DNA from: CAAGNP01 sp045595965
GTDB taxonomy: Bacteria; Bacteroidota; Bacteroidia; Bacteroidales; UBA932
Assembly: GCA_045595965.1 (NCBI GenBank)
Contig: JAZOBN010000027.1
Location: 1-18,806 of the forward strand
Direction: 5' to 3'
DNA: 18,806 nucleotides
Part shown: one piece after another, positions 1 through 6,905 of the stretch
How the letters are laid out: each line of letters opens with the position of its first letter
How positions within the stretch are numbered: the first letter of the stretch is position 1
Notes under the pieces: model-generated
What the model was told of the DNA's origin: nothing
What the model saw: only the letters and a program-made list of their open reading frames with translations
Database searches by the model: none
Made by a program: the position numbers and the translations under genes

Positions 1-768
1 GAAGAGTATATGACTTTTGGCGGACTCCCGATGATTGCAACAATGCAGAGTAATGAGGAGAAGATGAAATACCTTCAGACGCTCTTTAAGAAAACATATA
101 TTACCGATATATTGGAGAGGTACAAAATCAAGAACGAAGAGAAGTTGGAGGAGCTTATCAATATTCTTGCATCTTCAATCGGAGGGCTTATCAATCCAAA
201 CAAGTTAGTAAACACCTTCAAGTCGGTCAAGAATGTTTCTATATCTCCCAATACCATAAGTTTCTACCTTGAAATACTGCAAGAGGTCTTTATGGTGGAA
301 AAGTCAATACGATACGACATTAAAGGCAAGAAGTACATTGACACTCCTGCCAAATATTACTTTGCCGATTTAGGTTTGCGTAATGCCCGTATAAATTTCC
401 ATCAGCACGAAGTAACATATTTGATGGAAAATCTCATATACAACGAGCTTCGCATTCGTGGATTGATGGTAGATGTGGGTGTTGTAGTGGTAAACACCAA
501 AGATGAGGAGGGCAAGAGCCAGCGTAAACAATTGGAAGTTGATTTTGTATGCAACGAAGGCAGTAAACGATGCTACATACAATCAGCTTTGAGGTTGCCT
601 AATGAGGAAAAACGGGAACAGGAACTACGCTCGCTAACGCATATATCGGACAGCTTCCTGAAGTTTGTAATCACCGAAGACCCAATAAAGCGTTATCAAG
701 ACGAAAACGGAGTTGTGTTTATGAACATCTATGAGTTCCTGCTTGATAGAGATAGTTTGAAAGTATAA
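1..768 (+). CDS. DUF4143 ATPase, C-terminal part (5' end outside window)
   Basis: The reading frame is open from base 1 (it reads EEYMTFGGLP), so the gene starts outside the window; the ATG at base 10 is probably internal. The visible 256 residues match the C-terminal half of the P-loop ATPase plus DUF4143 family: a helical stretch with TYITDILERY, a winged-helix-like segment (ISPNTISFYLEIL), the family signature KYYFADLGLRNA, then a PD-(D/E)xK-like end with QLEVDFVC and YIQSAL. The N-terminal AAA domain with its Walker motifs is not visible. Such proteins are common and mobile in Bacteroidales; their role is poorly known. The visible part is intact up to its TAA stop. It sits at the edge of a stretch of broken accessory genes, so whether the whole gene is functional cannot be judged here. 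Confidence 0.8.
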   Translation, partial: EEYMTFGGLPMIATMQSNEEKMKYLQTLFKKTYITDILERYKIKNEEKLEELINILASSIGGLINPNKLVNTFKSVKNVSISPNTISFYLEILQEVFMVEKSIRYDIKGKKYIDTPAKYYFADLGLRNARINFHQHEVTYLMENLIYNELRIRGLMVDVGVVVVNTKDEEGKSQRKQLEVDFVCNEGSKRCYIQSALRLPNEEKREQELRSLTHISDSFLKFVITEDPIKRYQDENGVVFMNIYEFLLDRDSLKV

Positions 769-887
769 GTTTTACTAACAAAATATCAGTGTAGAAATGT
801 CGTTTTATAAAAATATAAATTACCAATAGCACTATATTTAATGAAATTTCTGTATTAAAAGACAATTGCAGTCATTCGTATTCCATA

Positions 888-2007
888 ATGACTACAATTA
901 GAAAACGTTTAATAGAGGATATTACTAAAGGAGCAATAATTCCACCGCTCGTTGTGGGAATTATTGTACCTGAGAATGTACATATTGATATTGATAATTT
1001 TGAGGAGTCTTTTAACAATGCTAAAGAATCGATAGTTGTTATAGATGGAATTCAAAGAACTGAATCTTTGAAAAAAGCGGTACAAGTTGCTCCAGAAATT
1101 GAGGATTATAATATTAGAGTTGAGATATGGGCATCTTATAGAGTTTCATCTCTTATTTATAGGATGCTAGTATTGAATACAGGGCAAGTACCATGGAATA
1201 CTAGAAGACAAATAGAAGTTATATATGAACCGCTAAAAATAGAGACCGAATCTCGTGTTGATGGCTTAAGATTGATCCCAATCGGTGATAATGAAAGGCG
1301 TTCTACAGCAGGTGAATTTCCTGCCGATAAAATCGCGGATCTATTCATTTCATTCACATCTAGAAAAGTAACCTTTGACAATAAGGAAAGTCTAGCTGAT
1401 GATTTTACGAGACTAGATATTATAGATATGACTAGCTGAATTGAGGTGTCAGATTTTTTCTTTGAAACAGTCGAAATGATTGTGAAATTAGATCAACAGT
1501 TTTTTAGATATAGTCCACGCGAAAACAATAGAAGAGAAAAAATGCGTTCATTAACACAGAATTTTAATGAGTTAATTCAGCGTCTGGAAGGTGTTGATGA
1601 TGAGGGTATTGGTGCATATCTCAGTTTCGATGTTTTAAACGAATAGGTGATGAAGAACGTAAATTTTTCTTTGATGCATATAGCTTGTTGATAAAAGAAG
1701 AATTCAAATTAGATTCATTAGAAGAAGCATGGCGCGTATAAGACCAAACTCAATAAAAGAAGGTTTTAATTTTTTATTTAATCTATTCTTAAAGAGGGTT
1801 GGTCTAGATGAAAATGAAGACCCAGACCTTCCATACCGTTATATTGAATTTGATAATAGGAAAGATCCTACATTGTTTTCTAAGTCTGTAATAAAAGCCG
1901 AGAAGAAAGATTTTGATGGAAAAATGACATTTCTTGTAACGTGTAAGCACGAGACTCTTTATTTGTTAAATGGGAGTCTCAATCAGTCAGCTATCTCTAT
2001 TGCCTGA
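888..2007 (+). pseudogene. Broken hypothetical gene with weak DGQHR/ParB-like motif
   Basis: Four consecutive open stretches look like one gene in pieces. Bases 888-1439 encode 183 residues ending in TGA. The same frame resumes to 1646 (IEVSDFFFETVEMIV...). A second frame then continues to 1741 (RIGDEERKFFFDAYSLLIKE...), and a third runs from 1729 to 2007 (MARIRPNSIKEGF...). That implies one stop and two frameshifts. VVIDGIQRTESL and LNTGQVPWNTRRQIEVI resemble the IDGQHR...AL and NxTQ...S motifs of DGQHR/DndB or ParB-like proteins, but the match is weak and I do not assign a function. Base composition is more A+T-rich than in the genes after 2.7 kb. The last frame overlaps the convergent nuclease remnant by 21 bp, so its true end may be earlier. 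The true start may also be missing: the frame is open upstream to about 819 without a good start. Confidence 0.55.
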
Positions 2008-2610
2008 ACTTTTCATTTCATTGGTGACCAATTCTTGCAACTTATTCTTCGGAAGCAAGTATTGATATTCGGCAATGCCAATAGGCTTGTTTACATCTTG
2101 TAGAGCCAACTCTACCTCCAAATGGTCTTTTTCGGCGCATAAGATGATACCGATAGACGGATTTTCATCGGGAGCCTTTTCCAACTTATCCAGCAGGGAA
2201 AGATAGAAATTCATCTTACCCACGTATTCAGGTTTGAATTCGCCTATCTTCAATTCAATGGCAACCATAGAACGGAGACGGCGATGGAAGAAGAGTAAAT
2301 CAACTCGATACTCCTTATCGTTACATGTCAGTGTATGTTGATTGCCGATAAAGCTGAAACCGCTACCCAATTCCATTATAAAGGTAGTGATTTTCTGAAC
2401 AAGGCGGCGTTCTAACTCCAATTCCTTCAATGGCTCAACTGCGTCAATGAATCCGAGATTATAACTGCTACGGAATACCTCATTGGCATAAAATACGATA
2501 TGCTCAGGAGACAAATCGTGGCTCATCAGAAGCAGATTATGACTCCATGGCAAAACTGCGACAGCCTGTTGCACTTTTGCATTGGAGAGGCTTTCATCAT
2601 AAGTCCTCAT
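1987..2610 (-). pseudogene. YhcG/DUF1016 PD-(D/E)xK nuclease, N-terminally truncated
   Basis: The 207 residues match the C-terminal nuclease domain of the YhcG (DUF1016) family: LGSGFSFIGNQ (residues 81-91), then the PD-(D/E)xK core with Asp104 in YRVDLLFFHRRL and Glu119/Lys121 in AIELKIGEFKPEY, and the typical ending NPSIGIILCAEKD...KPIGIAEYQYLL. Family members are usually about 330-380 residues with an N-terminal DUF1016_N helical domain, which is absent. The usual segment between FYANE (residues 40-44) and YNLGFIDA (50-57), normally several tens of residues with a WSxRxLxxQI-like motif, also seems to be deleted in frame. The ATG used here lies inside a 10-bp tandem repeat and is probably accidental. 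The nuclease core residues remain, so the fragment could in principle fold. I call it a remnant. Confidence 0.75.
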
Positions 2611-2627
2611 AAGTCCTCATAAGTCAT
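2598..2627. repeat. Three tandem copies of a 10-bp unit
   Basis: CATAAGTCCT occurs at 2598 and 2608, followed by CATAAGTCAT at 2618. A further partial copy (CCTCATAAGT) lies at 2657-2666. Each unit carries ATG on the minus strand in a different frame. The array marks the exact point where the DUF1016 similarity begins, which suggests a replication-slippage or deletion junction. Confidence 0.85.
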
Positions 2628-2689
2628 TGAACACCAGTGCCGCCATCATTATTTCCCCTCATAAGTTAGATTTTTCCAGAGATATTTTA

Positions 2690-2697
2690 TATTTTTG
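2690..2697 (+). promoter_or_regulatory. Candidate -7 box for the nucleoside phosphorylase gene
   Basis: TATTTTTG fits the Bacteroidetes -7 consensus TAnnTTTG and would place transcription start near 2703, about 20 bases before the ATG at 2725. The -33 position has only a T-run (around 2670), not a clean TTTG. The call is based on consensus match alone. Confidence 0.4.
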
Positions 2698-2724
2698 ACT
2701 CTTTAATACTTAAAGTTGGATATT

Positions 2725-3612
2725 ATGGCAAAAATTGCAGCTTCAGAATTGATTATAAATGGTGACGGGTCGATTTTTCATCTTCATATCAGACCCGAAG
2801 AGTTGGCAGATACAGTGATTCTCGTAGGGGATCCTGGACGTGTGAAGCTTGTAGGCTCATTTTTCGAAGAGATAGAGGTGGACAAATCATCCAGAGAGTT
2901 CCACACAATAACAGGAAAATATAAGGGGAAAAGGATGTCGGTAATCTCAACCGGTATAGGTTGTGACAATATCGATATTGTGATGACAGAACTTGATGCC
3001 CTCAAGAATGTGGATTTCGAGACAAGAGAGGAAAAAGTGGAGAAAACCACCCTCAATGTTTTGAGAATCGGAACGTCAGGGGCTATTCAGGAGGATGTTC
3101 CTCTCGGTTCGTTCGTGTTTTCTCACTACTCTGTAGGGTTTGACGGATTGCTGAACTGGTATGGAGGGAGAGATGAAATTGCTGACCAGAAGATAGAGGA
3201 TGGGTTTATGGAACATATGAAGGATGTATGGACCAGACACCTCCCCATCCCATATTTCGTAAAGGCAAGCCAAAACCTTATCGACCTGTTTGAAGATTCT
3301 ACAGTAAGGGGTATGACCATTTCAGCCGGTGGTTTTTATGGCCCTCAGTGCAGGGTATTGAGACTCCCACTTGTAATTCCGGACCTTATGGACAGACTCG
3401 AATCTTTCAGATGTGACGGATGGAAAATCACCAACTTTGAGATGGAGGGTTCTGCACTTGCAGGCCTTGCAAGAAAACTTGGCCACAATGCAGGGACAGT
3501 GTGCTGCATCATCGCTGCAAGATATGCAGGTGACAGCAATACCGACTACAAACCATATGTGGAGAAATTGATCAGACTTTCGTTGGATAAATTGGCGACA
3601 ATCACAAAATGA
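2725..3612 (+). CDS. Nucleoside phosphorylase (uridine phosphorylase-like)
   Basis: A 295-residue protein of the PNP_UDP_1 family, which splits nucleosides with phosphate into free base and (deoxy)ribose-1-phosphate in cytoplasmic salvage. Seen in the sequence: the phosphate-binding loop GDPGRV (residues 35-40), STGIGCDN (76-82), RIGTSGAI (114-121), and near the C-terminus the ribose-contacting NFEMEGSALAGLARKLGH. Length is slightly above the usual 250-ish for uridine phosphorylase but normal for Bacteroidetes relatives. An in-frame TTG lies 9 bases upstream; I prefer the ATG, which gives MAKIAASELI. The stop overlaps the start of the next gene (ATGA at 3609-3612), indicating translational coupling. 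Base specificity (uridine or purine) cannot be told from the motifs. Confidence 0.85.
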   Translation: MAKIAASELIINGDGSIFHLHIRPEELADTVILVGDPGRVKLVGSFFEEIEVDKSSREFHTITGKYKGKRMSVISTGIGCDNIDIVMTELDALKNVDFETREEKVEKTTLNVLRIGTSGAIQEDVPLGSFVFSHYSVGFDGLLNWYGGRDEIADQKIEDGFMEHMKDVWTRHLPIPYFVKASQNLIDLFEDSTVRGMTISAGGFYGPQCRVLRLPLVIPDLMDRLESFRCDGWKITNFEMEGSALAGLARKLGHNAGTVCCIIAARYAGDSNTDYKPYVEKLIRLSLDKLATITK

Positions 3613-4490
3613 GCGTAGATACAGAACTGAAAAGTATTGTTACCCTGTTGGATGATACCGATGATTTTGTCGTAAATGCGATAAATCGCCGGATGTTGGG
3701 CAGGGGTACATCCATACTCAAGGATCTGTCACTGCTCTACAATCAGGAGAAATCTTACAAGGTAAAGGGGCTTATTGCCGATAAAATACAGTATCTGACA
3801 AATGAGTTTGTCCTGGATGAACTTAAGCAGATGGTTCAAAGGGATTATCCCGAATTGGGACGTGGAATTTATCTCATCTCCAAACTTGTAAATCCCGATA
3901 TTGATGAGATATATTTTCAGGATCTGATATCAGTCCTTCTGGGAGACCTTCTCAGGGAGATAACACCCGAAAAGACAGCTATTGAGAAGATGGAGATCTT
4001 CAACCACATCTTTTTTCATCGTCTCCTTTTCAAATGGAAAGATTACCCCATCACAAGGGACAGTACTACAGTCCTTACATCGGTGCTGAGTTCAAGATGC
4101 GGAATACCCCTCTCAATATCGCTGGCATATTTCCTGTTGGCAAGAAATTCGGGTCTGGAGGTCTACCCGATGTGCTTTCCCGGGGGATTTGTCCCGGCAT
4201 ATATTGAGAATGACAAAATTCTCTTCTATATGGATATTTTCAGGGATGGAGAGATTTTCTCAGAATCCAAATTAAGATATTATCTCGAGAATCAAGGGGT
4301 GGATCTGGAATCAAGTGCATTCGAGGTTAGAGATGACAGAGCATTGCTTCTGGTATATCTCGAAATGTTGCTTGTGATGTTTACCCAAAAAGAAGACGAA
4401 TATTATATTGAGTTGCTGAACAGAGCAGTTGAACTTTTCGGGGATGACCGCATCCTGGAGACAGGATCGGGTGAAGATATCGATTTTTGA
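3609..4490 (+). CDS. SirB1/transglutaminase-like protein
   Basis: A 293-residue protein whose middle part resembles the SirB1-type transglutaminase-like domain: VLSSRCGIPLSISLAYFLLARNSGL (residues 159-183), then CFPGGFVPAYI (189-199) and YMDIFRDGEIFS. The first 100 residues are helical and could be a HEAT-like region. In the usual family pattern the second block reads PGHF; here it is PGGF, so a His expected at that point is missing. I would not claim enzyme activity. The gene overlaps the nucleoside phosphorylase gene by 4 bases, so the two are probably co-expressed, although no shared pathway is obvious. Its TGA stop touches the 3' end of the convergent tRNA-Gly gene. Confidence 0.7.
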   Translation: MSVDTELKSIVTLLDDTDDFVVNAINRRMLGRGTSILKDLSLLYNQEKSYKVKGLIADKIQYLTNEFVLDELKQMVQRDYPELGRGIYLISKLVNPDIDEIYFQDLISVLLGDLLREITPEKTAIEKMEIFNHIFFHRLLFKWKDYPITRDSTTVLTSVLSSRCGIPLSISLAYFLLARNSGLEVYPMCFPGGFVPAYIENDKILFYMDIFRDGEIFSESKLRYYLENQGVDLESSAFEVRDDRALLLVYLEMLLVMFTQKEDEYYIELLNRAVELFGDDRILETGSGEDIDF

Positions 4491-4562
4491 GCGGAAAACG
4501 GGGTTCGAACCCGCGACCTTCGGCTTGGGAAGCCGACGCTCTACCAACTGAGCTATTTCCGC
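4490..4562 (-). tRNA. tRNA-Gly (anticodon CCC)
   Basis: The minus strand folds into a full cloverleaf. The acceptor stem is GCGGAAA/TTTCCGC (7 perfect pairs). The D-arm is GCTC...GAGC with AGTTGGTA. The anticodon stem is TCGGC/GCCGA around the loop TTCCCAA, which puts CCC at positions 34-36. The variable loop is AGGTC and the T-arm is GCGGG-TTCGAAC-CCCGT. The discriminator base is T (position 4490), as expected for bacterial tRNA-Gly. CCA is not encoded. The discriminator is also the last base position of the TGA stop of the convergent SirB1-like gene. Confidence 0.97.
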
Positions 4563-4586
4563 AATGACTTTTGCTTAATGCGAGTG

Positions 4587-4620
4587 CAAATATATGAATT
4601 TAAATCTTTATATCGCCAAA
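4587..4620 (-). promoter_or_regulatory. Candidate promoter of the tRNA-Gly gene
   Basis: On the minus strand TTTG (4620-4617) and TATATTTG (4594-4587) are separated by 22 bases, fitting the Bacteroidetes TTTG / TAnnTTTG pattern with slightly long spacing. Transcription would begin near 4580, about 18 bases before the mature tRNA 5' end. The -7 box includes the A of the ATG of the permease gene, and the -33 element lies inside its first nine codons. Confidence 0.55.
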
Positions 4621-5835
4621 AAAATTAAAGGAAAGAGTGGAGAGAAGGGAAAACTCAGTCCACTGAGCAATATAATTGCTTGTGCATCTGTGGCTATAAG
4701 CATTCTGGTGATGTTTATTGCGATTGCAATTTCCGATGGATTCAAGAGGGAGATAAAGGATATAATTTCGGGTTTCTCGGCAGAGGTGGTCCTCTATCCG
4801 CCTGGGGCAGGTGTCACAAATGAGTTGTACAAATTGAGCGGAAAACCGTCATACCTTGATGAGTTGCAGAATATGAGGGGGGTGGAGAGTGTGAGTGGTG
4901 TGGTGTACAAGTCTGGAATGCTCCGCTCCGAAGAGAGTGTCCAGGGGGTCTTTTTCAAAGGGGTGGACTCTACATACAATCTCAGGTTTTACGAAAATAA
5001 TCTTGTTGAGGGGAGATTGCCCGATTTCTCGACACGTCGCGCAAGCAACGATATACTGATATCCAAAAGACTTGCTAACCTGATGGAGTACAAATGTGGG
5101 GATGAGATATTCGCATACTTTGTAGATGAGGGGGTGAGGGTGAGAAAATTCACTGTATGTGGTCTCTATGATGTCCGTCTTGAAGATATGGACAAGACAA
5201 TGACAATTGTAGATATCCGCCAGACCAGGGGGCTGAACAGATGGCAACCCGATATGGTTTCATCTATGGAGGTGACTCTTGTACCTGGTGCCGACCCGGG
5301 CAGAGTAGTGGGGAATATCGACCAGCTCCTTATGAAAGAGCCACAGAAGGATGATTCAGTGATAGTGAACAATATCAGAAATCTCTATCCACACATCTTC
5401 GACTGGCTTGACCTTCTCGATTTGAATGTCCTCATAATACTTACGTTAATGATTGTGGTAGCGGGATTCAACATGATATCCGGCCTCCTTATCATCCTTT
5501 TTGAGAAGATATCTATGATAGGGCTTCTGAAGGCCCTTGGAATGAAGACAAAGGATATATGTAAAGTATTCATTTACAGAGGGGCATTTATTGTCCTGAA
5601 GGGGATGGCTATCGGAAATCTTATTGCAATTGTTGTGGCGATTCTCCAGGGATCTCTCCATATAATTCCACTTGACCCTGCAAACTATTTTGTGGATCAT
5701 GTCCCTATTTTCGTCAATGTATGGAAAATGGTGATTTTGAATATGGCATCTTTTGCCCTGATTCTTCTTGTTATGATTGTCCCGACCCTCTTTATTGCCA
5801 GGGTACAGCCGGACAAGACAATAAAGATGAATTAA
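4594..5835 (+). CDS. FtsX-like ABC permease, LolC/LolE type
   Basis: A 413-residue inner-membrane protein with the layout of LolC/LolE-type permeases, which with an ATPase (LolD) release lipoproteins from the inner membrane for outer-membrane sorting. One membrane helix lies near the N-terminus (about residues 26-50, NIIACASVAISILVMFIAIA), followed by a periplasmic MacB-like domain (about 55-265) with FKGVD and ILISKRLANLM. Three C-terminal helices form the FtsX domain (about 278-302, 327-352 and 377-403), with the family-typical EKISMIGLLKALGM between the first two. No LolD ATPase is visible nearby. The upstream region is occupied by the divergent tRNA gene and its promoter, leaving only 31 bases between tRNA and ATG. 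The TAA stop is shared palindromically (TTAA) with the convergent transglycosylase gene. Confidence 0.85.
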   Translation: MNLNLYIAKKIKGKSGEKGKLSPLSNIIACASVAISILVMFIAIAISDGFKREIKDIISGFSAEVVLYPPGAGVTNELYKLSGKPSYLDELQNMRGVESVSGVVYKSGMLRSEESVQGVFFKGVDSTYNLRFYENNLVEGRLPDFSTRRASNDILISKRLANLMEYKCGDEIFAYFVDEGVRVRKFTVCGLYDVRLEDMDKTMTIVDIRQTRGLNRWQPDMVSSMEVTLVPGADPGRVVGNIDQLLMKEPQKDDSVIVNNIRNLYPHIFDWLDLLDLNVLIILTLMIVVAGFNMISGLLIILFEKISMIGLLKALGMKTKDICKVFIYRGAFIVLKGMAIGNLIAIVVAILQGSLHIIPLDPANYFVDHVPIFVNVWKMVILNMASFALILLVMIVPTLFIARVQPDKTIKMN

Positions 5836-6899
5836 GGGAGGACAGACATCTTGTATTCTTCAAATCTTCTCAAAACCTCTTCAACATATTTGATGGTCTC
5901 TTTTCCTGAGAATTTTCTGATTGAGGTCTCCTCTCCAAGGTATTTTTTAGGATCACTCATATAGGGGATAGATTCGCATATGTTTTTCCAGTACATTGGG
6001 TCTTTTCCAATGCCTCTGGCAAATTCTATACACTGCTGTATCCTCCCTTCCCCTGCATTGTATGCAGCAAGTGTGAAATTGATGATCTCCTCTTGTGACA
6101 TACCCATCGAAACAAATATCTTCTGGAGATATTTAAGATGTGACACCCCTGCATGAATGTTGTTGTCTGGGTTGAAAACATCATCTATGCCGTAGTGGCG
6201 TGCTGTTGATGGGAGAACCTGCATCAGCCCTGTCGCACCTCTTGATGATACCGCCCCCATTGAAAATCTCGACTCCTGATATATTACGGCCGCCAGGAGT
6301 CTCCAGTCCCAACCGAGCTGGTGACTATACTTTTTTATGGAGACATCATATGGTGAGATCAGGGGGGTGAATGTCATGTTGATGAGGTGTGGTTCAATAC
6401 GGTACGCCCTCAAGAATCTCTTCTCCAGATTGAAGAAGTCGTACGTGACGGCAAAATTTCCTATCCAGAAATTTATATTATCCAGAAGGCTGTCGTTGTC
6501 TGCACGGACAACCCAGGCAAATTCATCAGAGATGAGGGCAGAGTGGGAGAGATATTCTGCAAATTCAAAAGGGATGGTATCTCTTACGAGATTCATCGCC
6601 ACAATATCAATTTTTCCATCCACTAACTCTTGCCAGGGTGTCTGTTTGTAGAAAGGGGCAATTATGTTTCTTGTAAAATTCTGAGTCTGTGCGTATGTGG
6701 TGAGCAAATGGTAATTGAAACCGATTGGAAAGTCTTCAAAAGCGAAGGCATCACCTGGTATATTGATATAACAGGTGAGGGTATCTTTATCTCCGATGGT
6801 GCGGTGGTCAACCCTTCCCTCCTTGTCTCTGGTAGGTATAAGGAGGAGAAACACAATTACCGATATGGTTGCCACAGCTCTGGCGTTCCATCGCTTCAT
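5832..6899 (-). CDS. MltF-like membrane-bound lytic transglycosylase
   Basis: A 355-residue protein with an N-terminal hydrophobic segment (residues 8-22), a region like a family-3 solute-binding domain (about 40-175, containing GKIDIVAMNLV), and a C-terminal SLT lysozyme-like domain (about 185-340). The catalytic Glu209 lies in YQESRFSMGAVS, followed by RGATGLMQVLPSTA (220-233) and LAAYNAGEGR (277-286), which are the classic SLT motifs. Such enzymes cut the MurNAc-GlcNAc bond in peptidoglycan and leave 1,6-anhydroMurNAc ends. No lipobox cysteine is visible, so it is probably anchored by the N-terminal helix. The gene is last in the minus-strand series, 6 bases after the porin gene. Its location with amino-sugar salvage genes upstream fits a role in wall turnover. 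Confidence 0.88.
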   Translation of the reverse strand: MKRWNARAVATISVIVFLLLIPTRDKEGRVDHRTIGDKDTLTCYINIPGDAFAFEDFPIGFNYHLLTTYAQTQNFTRNIIAPFYKQTPWQELVDGKIDIVAMNLVRDTIPFEFAEYLSHSALISDEFAWVVRADNDSLLDNINFWIGNFAVTYDFFNLEKRFLRAYRIEPHLINMTFTPLISPYDVSIKKYSHQLGWDWRLLAAVIYQESRFSMGAVSSRGATGLMQVLPSTARHYGIDDVFNPDNNIHAGVSHLKYLQKIFVSMGMSQEEIINFTLAAYNAGEGRIQQCIEFARGIGKDPMYWKNICESIPYMSDPKKYLGEETSIRKFSGKETIKYVEEVLRRFEEYKMSVLP

Positions 6900-6905
6900 A
6901 GGCTC

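Noticed and set aside
2716..2724. TTG start for the nucleoside phosphorylase
   Set aside because: The ATG at 2725 is in frame, gives the usual N-terminus and is the normal start type.
4490..4562. tRNA-Gly with anticodon TCC
   Set aside because: Counting the seven-base loop TTCCCAA between the five paired bases on each side puts CCC, not TCC, at 34-36.
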